In this document: positions 58,921 to 64,000 of the stretch, piece after piece
Layout: every line of letters begins with the position of its first letter
How positions within the stretch are numbered: position 1 is the stretch's first letter
NCBI GenBank assembly: GCA_965214025.1
Contig: CBDCAW010000083.1
Coordinates: forward strand, 124,001-188,000
From: Granulosicoccus sp965214025
GTDB lineage: Bacteria > Pseudomonadota > Gammaproteobacteria > Granulosicoccales > Granulosicoccaceae
Direction of reading: 5' to 3'
DNA length: 64,000 bases
Translations under genes and position numbers: made by a program
Notes under the pieces: model-generated
The model's input: the letters and a program-made list of their open reading frames with translations, nothing else
The model's database searches: none
Told to the model about the DNA's origin: nothing

Positions 58921-61529
58921 TCGCCCATCAGGTTCGTGCGCGCAGCCAGGCCCCCTTCACCATCCTGACCCGTGAGGGGCTTGAGCTTCCAGATATCACG
59001 GTTGTAGTCTCGCATGGTGCGATCGGTGGAGAAGCGCCCGCTGAAGGCGGTGTTCATGATACTCATGCGGGTCCAGCGTGCGGTATCCGCCCAGGCGGCG
59101 GACACCGCTTCCTGGGCGTCCAGGTAGGCGGGCAGATCCGCGACCGTCATCCACGGGTCGTGCGGATTGTGGGTGGCACCGATGACGTTGCGCACCAGAT
59201 CCTTTTCGTTGCCATCGAACAGGCCACGACCGAACGCCGACATGATCGCCGCCGTACGCGGTTCGGAAGCGATGATCTCGCCGGGTCGATAGTCGGCCCG
59301 CAAGGCCTGCACTTCGTCGACGTCGAGCCCGAACAGGAAGAAGTTGTCCGCACCCACCGCTTCGAGGATTTCCACGTTGGCACCATCGAGCGTACCGATG
59401 GTGACCGCACCGTTCATCATGAACTTCATGTTGCCGGTACCGGACGCCTCCTTGCCGGCGGTGGATACCTGCTCGGACAGATCAGCCGCCGGGCAGATGC
59501 GCTCCATCGCCGACACGTTGTAGTCAGGCAGGAACACCAGTCGCAACTTGCCCTCGGTGCGCGGATCCTGATTGATGACGGCCGCCACGTTGTTGATCAG
59601 CTTGATGATCGCCTTGGCCATCTCGTAGCCGGGCGCCGCCTTGCCAGCAATGAGAATGAAGCGCGGCGCCGCCTTGCCTGCGTCGGGCCCGCCGGCCCCC
59701 TCACCGATGATCTCGAGGTAGCAATGCACCGCATGCAGCACGCACAGCAGTTGCCGCTTGTATTCATGCATGCGCTTGACCTGCACGTCGAACAGCATGT
59801 CGGCCTCCGCCACCACGCCGGTACGCGATTCCACCAGATCGAGCAGCCGACGCTTGTTGAACAGCTTGATGGCGTGCCAGCGTTGCTGGAAGTCCGGATC
59901 GTCGGCTACCGTTGCCAGGGCTTCGAGCCGACCGAGCTCATGCAGCCAGGGTCCGCCGGCCTGCTCCTCGATCAGGCTCGCGAGACCAGGGTTGCATTGC
60001 GCGAGCCAGCGGCGGGGTGTTACTCCATTGGTCTTGTTGTTGAAGCGCCCGGGCCAGAGCTCGTTGAAGTGACTGAACAGCCCTTTCTTCAGCAGCTCGG
60101 AATGCAGGCGCGCCACCCCGTTGATCGAGAAGCTGCCGACGATCGCCAGATGGGCCATGCGCACCACCGGTGACGGTTCGAACGAGACGATGGACATCGC
60201 CGACTGTCGGGCCATGTCGCCTGGCCAACGTGCTTCCACCTCCTGCAGGAACCGGCGGTTGATCTCGTGCACGATCTCGGCGGGTCGCGGCAGCAGGCCG
60301 GCGAACATGCCCAGCGACCAGCACTCCAGCGCCTCGGGCAACAAGGTGTGATTGGTGTAGGCCATGGTGGACTGGGTAATCTCCCAGGCGGCATCCCAAC
60401 CGACTCCGTGGATATCCACCAGCAGCCGCATGAGTTCCGCCACGGCTAGGCTGGGGTGCGTATCGTTGAGCTGGAAGCAGTGGGAATCGGCGAACCGCTC
60501 GAAACCATCGTGGCGTGCCAGCCAGAGGCTCAGCGCATCCTGCAGGCTGGCGGAGACCAGGAAGTACTGCTGGCGCAAACGCAGTACCTTGCCGTTCTCG
60601 CTGGCATCGTTGGGATACAGCACCATCGTGATGTTTTCCGCCGCCGTCTTCGCGGCCACCGACTCGGTGTAGCTGCCGGCATTGAACTCGGCAAGATTGA
60701 ACGCATCACTGGCGGTGGCAGACCACAGCCGCAGCGTGTTGACGACGCCGTTGGCGTGGCCCGGAACCGGTACGTCGTAGGGAATGGCCAGCACCTCGTC
60801 GGCCGGTACCCAAAAGCGCCGATCGCGGCCGTCGCTCGCAGGCTCGATCTCGACATGCCCGCCGAAGCTGACGCGCCGTGCGCGTTCCGGACGTTCCAGT
60901 TCCCACACGTGGCCATCGCGCAGCCAGTTGTCCGGGCTCTCCACCTGATAACCGCCGCGCATTTCCTGGCGGAACATGCCGAAGCGGTAACGGATACCGT
61001 AGCCGGTGACTGGCAAGCCAAGCGTGGCACAGCTGTCCAGAAAGCAGGCGGCCAACCGCCCCAACCCGCCGTTGCCCAGGCCCGCATCGAGCTCCAGTGC
61101 CTCGATATCCTCCATCGCGACGCCGAGATCGTTCAGCGCCTCGCTGACGTCGGCTTCCAGCTCCAGGTTGAAGACCGCGTTGCCCAGCGCACGCCCCATC
61201 AGGAATTCCAGCGACAGGTAGAAGGTACGCTTCGAATGCTGCGCCTCGGCCGCTGCCCGAGTGGCGCGCCAGCGATCCATCATCCGGTCTCGCACACTCA
61301 GCGCCACGGCGGTATACAGGTAGTGCGCCGCACTGTCGTGCAGCTCGCGGCCGAGGGTGTGCGAGAAGTGCTGTGTGATCGAGCGCTTCAGCGAATCGGC
61401 ATCGCAGTCCAGCGGAACGCCTGCCTGCGACCAGCTGTCGGCGGTGGCATCGGCTTCGTTGACCACGGCGGTGGTCCGGGTAGGGGTGGCACTGGTCATG
61501 GGCTCGGTCATGGAGTCGAAGAGAGTCAA
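58917..61529 (-). CDS. glgP: Glycogen phosphorylase
   Basis: PLP-dependent enzyme releasing glucose-1-phosphate from glycogen chain ends. The 870-residue protein has LSLEFLMGRALGNAVFNLEL, LDAGLGNGGLGRLAACFLDS, the HTLLPEALECW region and the PLP-lysine segment EASGTGNMKFMMNGAVTIG. A polar N-terminal extension of about 45 residues precedes the conserved core. Start alternatives are Met at 61529, 61508 and 61499. It is divergent from glgC with about 125 bases between, and coupled with glgX. Confidence 0.96.
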   Translation of the reverse strand: MTLFDSMTEPMTSATPTRTTAVVNEADATADSWSQAGVPLDCDADSLKRSITQHFSHTLGRELHDSAAHYLYTAVALSVRDRMMDRWRATRAAAEAQHSKRTFYLSLEFLMGRALGNAVFNLELEADVSEALNDLGVAMEDIEALELDAGLGNGGLGRLAACFLDSCATLGLPVTGYGIRYRFGMFRQEMRGGYQVESPDNWLRDGHVWELERPERARRVSFGGHVEIEPASDGRDRRFWVPADEVLAIPYDVPVPGHANGVVNTLRLWSATASDAFNLAEFNAGSYTESVAAKTAAENITMVLYPNDASENGKVLRLRQQYFLVSASLQDALSLWLARHDGFERFADSHCFQLNDTHPSLAVAELMRLLVDIHGVGWDAAWEITQSTMAYTNHTLLPEALECWSLGMFAGLLPRPAEIVHEINRRFLQEVEARWPGDMARQSAMSIVSFEPSPVVRMAHLAIVGSFSINGVARLHSELLKKGLFSHFNELWPGRFNNKTNGVTPRRWLAQCNPGLASLIEEQAGGPWLHELGRLEALATVADDPDFQQRWHAIKLFNKRRLLDLVESRTGVVAEADMLFDVQVKRMHEYKRQLLCVLHAVHCYLEIIGEGAGGPDAGKAAPRFILIAGKAAPGYEMAKAIIKLINNVAAVINQDPRTEGKLRLVFLPDYNVSAMERICPAADLSEQVSTAGKEASGTGNMKFMMNGAVTIGTLDGANVEILEAVGADNFFLFGLDVDEVQALRADYRPGEIIASEPRTAAIMSAFGRGLFDGNEKDLVRNVIGATHNPHDPWMTVADLPAYLDAQEAVSAAWADTARWTRMSIMNTAFSGRFSTDRTMRDYNRDIWKLKPLTGQDGEGGLAARTNLMGE

Positions 61530-61583
61530 GAGGAAATCGAATGAAATTCAGCGAGGAATTCTATGGTGATTGAAGGGGATTCT

Positions 61584-61612
61584 TTGCCAAGTGCCGATGC
61601 ACTGGTTACCCT
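61584..61612 (+). promoter_or_regulatory. Candidate sigma-70 promoter of glgC
   Basis: TTGCCA (61584-61589), a 17-base spacer and TACCCT (61607-61612) lie 44 bases before the glgC ATG in the glgP-glgC gap. Four of six bases match at the -10. Prediction only. Confidence 0.35.
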
Positions 61613-61655
61613 AGGGCGACGATCACGGACAGCAACAGCAAGCGAGAGCATACGC

Positions 61656-62927
61656 ATGAGTTCGTTGGAAGAACGACACATCTCTAAACTCACCCGGCAG
61701 ACACTGGCCCTGATACTCGCCGGCGGTCAGGGCAGCCGGCTTCACGAACTCACCACATGGCGTGCCAAGCCGGCGGTGCCCTTCGGGGGCAAGTTCCGGA
61801 TCATCGATTTTCCGCTGTCGAACTGTATCAATTCAGGCATCCGTCGGGTGGGTGTGGCCACACAGTACAAGTCGCACTCGCTGGTGCGCCACATCGTGCG
61901 GGGCTGGGCAGGCTTCAAGACCGAGTTCAACGAGTTCGTCGAGATATTGCCGGCATCCATGCGGGTCGATAAGGGGTGGTACCAGGGCACCGCAGATGCA
62001 GTATTTCAGAATCTGGACATCATACGGACACACTCACCCGAATACGTGATGGTTTTGGGCGGCGATCACATCTACAAGATGGACTACGGCCCGGTCGTCT
62101 CCGCGCACGTGGCCAATGGCGCAGATCTGACGGTATCGTGTGCCGAGGTGTCGGTCGAGGAAGCGGCCGGAGCCTTCGGTGTGCTCAAGGTCGATGAAAC
62201 CGGGCGGGTACTGGCGTTCGAGGAGAAGCCGGAAAAGCCGTCGGAGATTCCGGGCAAGCCCGGACGGGTGCTGGCGTCGATGGGAAACTACCTGTTCAAC
62301 ACGGATTTCCTGTACGAGGAACTGATCCGCGATGCCGACGACGAAGGCAGCTCGCACGACTTCGGCAACGATATTCTGCCGCGCCTGGTCGGCAACTGCA
62401 GCGTCTTCGCCTTCCGCCTCGGCGATGATCAGCCCGGCGCACAACCGTACTGGCGGGATGTGGGTACCGTGGATGCCTTCTGGGAGGCGAACATGGAGTT
62501 GGTGGGGTTCGAGCCGGAGCTCGACCTGTACGATCAGGCCTGGCCCATCTACACCCACCAGACGCAGCTGCCGTCGGCCAAGTTCGTGCACGACAAGGGC
62601 AAGCGTACCGGCACGGCGCTCAACTCGATCGTCTCCGGCGGTTGCATCGTGTCCGGCTCGAAGGTCAGCCGATCACTGCTGTTCTCCAACGTACGCACCA
62701 ACTCCTACAGCGACATCGAAGACTCGGTGATCATGCCCGACGTGAAGATCGCTCGAAGCTGCACCATCAGGAAGGCGGTCATCGACTCCGGCACCGAGAT
62801 TCCTGAGAACACCGAGATCGGCGTCGATGCCAAGGCCGACCGCGAGCGCGGATTCCGCGTCACGCCGAACGGCATCACACTGGTCACTCCGGATCATTTC
62901 GGTCAATCCCTGCACCGAATTCGTTGA
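61656..62927 (+). CDS. glgC: Glucose-1-phosphate adenylyltransferase
   Basis: Makes ADP-glucose, the glycogen precursor and the regulated step of glycogen synthesis. The 423-residue protein has the nucleotide-binding LALILAGGQGSRLHELTTWR, AKPAVPFGGKFRIIDFPLSN, WYQGTADAVFQN and the glucose-phosphate region VLAFEEKPEKPSE, then a C-terminal beta-helix (IEDSVIMPDVKIARSCTIRK). The start ATG 61656 (MSSLEERHISK) is chosen over 61563 because the upstream part is out of family. The stop overlaps the glgA start. Confidence 0.96.
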   Translation: MSSLEERHISKLTRQTLALILAGGQGSRLHELTTWRAKPAVPFGGKFRIIDFPLSNCINSGIRRVGVATQYKSHSLVRHIVRGWAGFKTEFNEFVEILPASMRVDKGWYQGTADAVFQNLDIIRTHSPEYVMVLGGDHIYKMDYGPVVSAHVANGADLTVSCAEVSVEEAAGAFGVLKVDETGRVLAFEEKPEKPSEIPGKPGRVLASMGNYLFNTDFLYEELIRDADDEGSSHDFGNDILPRLVGNCSVFAFRLGDDQPGAQPYWRDVGTVDAFWEANMELVGFEPELDLYDQAWPIYTHQTQLPSAKFVHDKGKRTGTALNSIVSGGCIVSGSKVSRSLLFSNVRTNSYSDIEDSVIMPDVKIARSCTIRKAVIDSGTEIPENTEIGVDAKADRERGFRVTPNGITLVTPDHFGQSLHRIR

Positions 62928-64000
62928 ACGCTCCGGTGTCTTCAGCAACGACTTCAGACCCGGAAACGGCCGAGGCCGATGGCTTGCACATCGCGATGCT
63001 GGCGGCAGAGAACGACGCCATCCCGGGCGCCAAGGTGGGTGGCATCGCCGATGTGATGCGCGACATTCCGGGCGCGCTGGCTGAGCAAGGTGCGCGGGTG
63101 ACCACACTGATGCCTGCCTACGGCAGCCTGCATCGGCTGCAGGGCTCGCGCCATCACTCGTCACTGACCACAAGCTTCCGTGGCCGTACCGAGCTTGTCG
63201 AGATACACGAACTGTTTCCCGGTCGCGATGCCGGTGTCACTCACTTCGTCTTTCATCACCCGCTGTTCGCCGCCTGCGGCACCGGCAGCGTCTACTGCGA
63301 CGACCCCAGCGACCAGCCGTTCGCCACCGATGCCACCAAGTTCGCCCTGTTCGGGCTGGCAGCCGCCTGCGCGATTCGCGAAGGCCACTTCGGCGATATC
63401 GATCGACTGCATTGCCACGACTGGCATGCTGCCTTCACGTTGATCCTGCGAGCGTACGCAGAGGAGTTCACGGCGCTGCGCTCGATTCCCGTCACCTACA
63501 GCATCCACAACCTGGCGTTACAGGGCATACGCCCGTTCGCCGAGCATCCCTCGGCGCTGGCCACCTGGTTCCCGGGGATACCGATCGATCGCGCCGACGT
63601 TGCCGACCCACGCTGGCCCGACTGTGTGAATCCGATGGCCGCCGCCATCCGGCTCGCCGATCGGGTGCATACCGTATCGCCGACGTACGCAAGAGAGATA
63701 CTGGAACCCAACAAGGCCTCGGCAGGCTTCCACGGTGGCGAAGGGCTCGAGGCCGATCTTCGGCAGGCTGCCGATCAGGGCCGGCTGGTGGGCATCATCA
63801 ACGGCATCGACTATGCCGGGCAGGTTGCCGGGCCACTGGACTGGACAGGTTTCATGAACGTGATCAGCCGCAGCCTGGCGGGCTGGATCGGCCAGCGCGA
63901 CACGCTGCGTTCGGCCGACTTCCTGGCCCACGGCAGCGTGCGGCACTGGCAGTCGACCAAGCGGCCCAAGCATGTGCTCACCAGCGTCGGCAGGCTGACC
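62924..64000 (+). CDS. glgA: Glycogen synthase, N-terminal part
   Basis: GT5 glycogen synthase using ADP-glucose from GlgC. No ATG is available near the start; TTG 62924 overlaps the glgC TGA (TTGA) and opens the frame that runs to the window end, 359 codons. The ADP-glucose site motif appears as IPGAKVGGIADVMRDIPGAL, with V where many have T in K-T-G-G. Also present are HCHDWHAAFTLIL, YSIHNLALQGIRPF, VHTVSPTYAREI and GIINGID. The C-terminal domain lies beyond position 64000, so completeness cannot be judged. Confidence 0.94.
   Translation, partial: MNAPVSSATTSDPETAEADGLHIAMLAAENDAIPGAKVGGIADVMRDIPGALAEQGARVTTLMPAYGSLHRLQGSRHHSSLTTSFRGRTELVEIHELFPGRDAGVTHFVFHHPLFAACGTGSVYCDDPSDQPFATDATKFALFGLAAACAIREGHFGDIDRLHCHDWHAAFTLILRAYAEEFTALRSIPVTYSIHNLALQGIRPFAEHPSALATWFPGIPIDRADVADPRWPDCVNPMAAAIRLADRVHTVSPTYAREILEPNKASAGFHGGEGLEADLRQAADQGRLVGIINGIDYAGQVAGPLDWTGFMNVISRSLAGWIGQRDTLRSADFLAHGSVRHWQSTKRPKHVLTSVGRLT

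Noticed and set aside
1..64000. CRISPR arrays, tRNA, rRNA, insertion sequences or prophage genes
   Set aside because: No regular repeat-spacer array, transposase, integrase or RNA gene was recognised by eye on either strand.

Overview
The window carries a nearly complete photosynthesis gene cluster of a bacteriochlorophyll-a-type purple (anoxygenic phototrophic) proteobacterium, from about 953 to 41992. It is followed by an exopolysaccharide locus (45008-56076) and a glycogen locus (56734-64000, running off the right edge). The light-harvesting and reaction-centre proteins (LH1 alpha and beta, PufL, PufM, tetraheme PufC, PufQ, PuhA) are of the quinone-type purple bacterial kind. The LH1 beta C-terminal extension resembles that of Rhodospirillum rubrum. 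The class cannot be fixed from these data; Gammaproteobacteria is my best guess, with low confidence.

Layout. Minus strand, 1-7125, read right to left: aerR-ppsR (regulators), bchG, a BCD-family transporter, bchP, pntA (runs off the left edge). Plus strand, 7410-25985: bchFNBHLM-lhaA, puhA-puhB-puhC-puhE, bchI-bchD-bchO-crtB, mostly joined by 4-base ATGA overlaps. Then a secreted unknown protein, a glutathione transferase and an acidic unknown protein. Minus strand, 27909-40096: crtE, crtF, bchC-bchX-bchY-bchZ and pufQ-pufB-pufA-pufL-pufM-pufC. Plus strand, 40183-43066: crtC-idi and a repeat-bearing membrane-anchored unknown. ndh is on the minus strand. Then come wzc-like, glycosyl-phosphotransferase, wecG-like, wzx-like, two GT2 enzymes, wzy-like, galE and a GH16 hydrolase on plus. 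A truncated LTA-synthase-like gene, glgX and glgP are on minus; glgC and glgA are on plus.

How it works together. The bch genes take protoporphyrin IX to bacteriochlorophyll a, except for the ring-E cyclase and the 8-vinyl reductase, which are not in the window. crtE, crtB, crtC and crtF give a partial spirilloxanthin-type route; crtI and crtD are absent and must lie elsewhere. Six exact TGT-N12-ACA PpsR/CrtJ operators, plus one near match, sit on promoters of bchG, aerR/bchF, pufQ, bchC and crtE/crtC. This suggests a locally encoded AerR-PpsR switch controlling the whole cluster.

Caution on sequence quality. Three genes (pntA twice, bchP, puhB) carry one-base insertions, each inside or beside a short G/C run. 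The uniform pattern points to sequencing or assembly errors rather than real pseudogenes.
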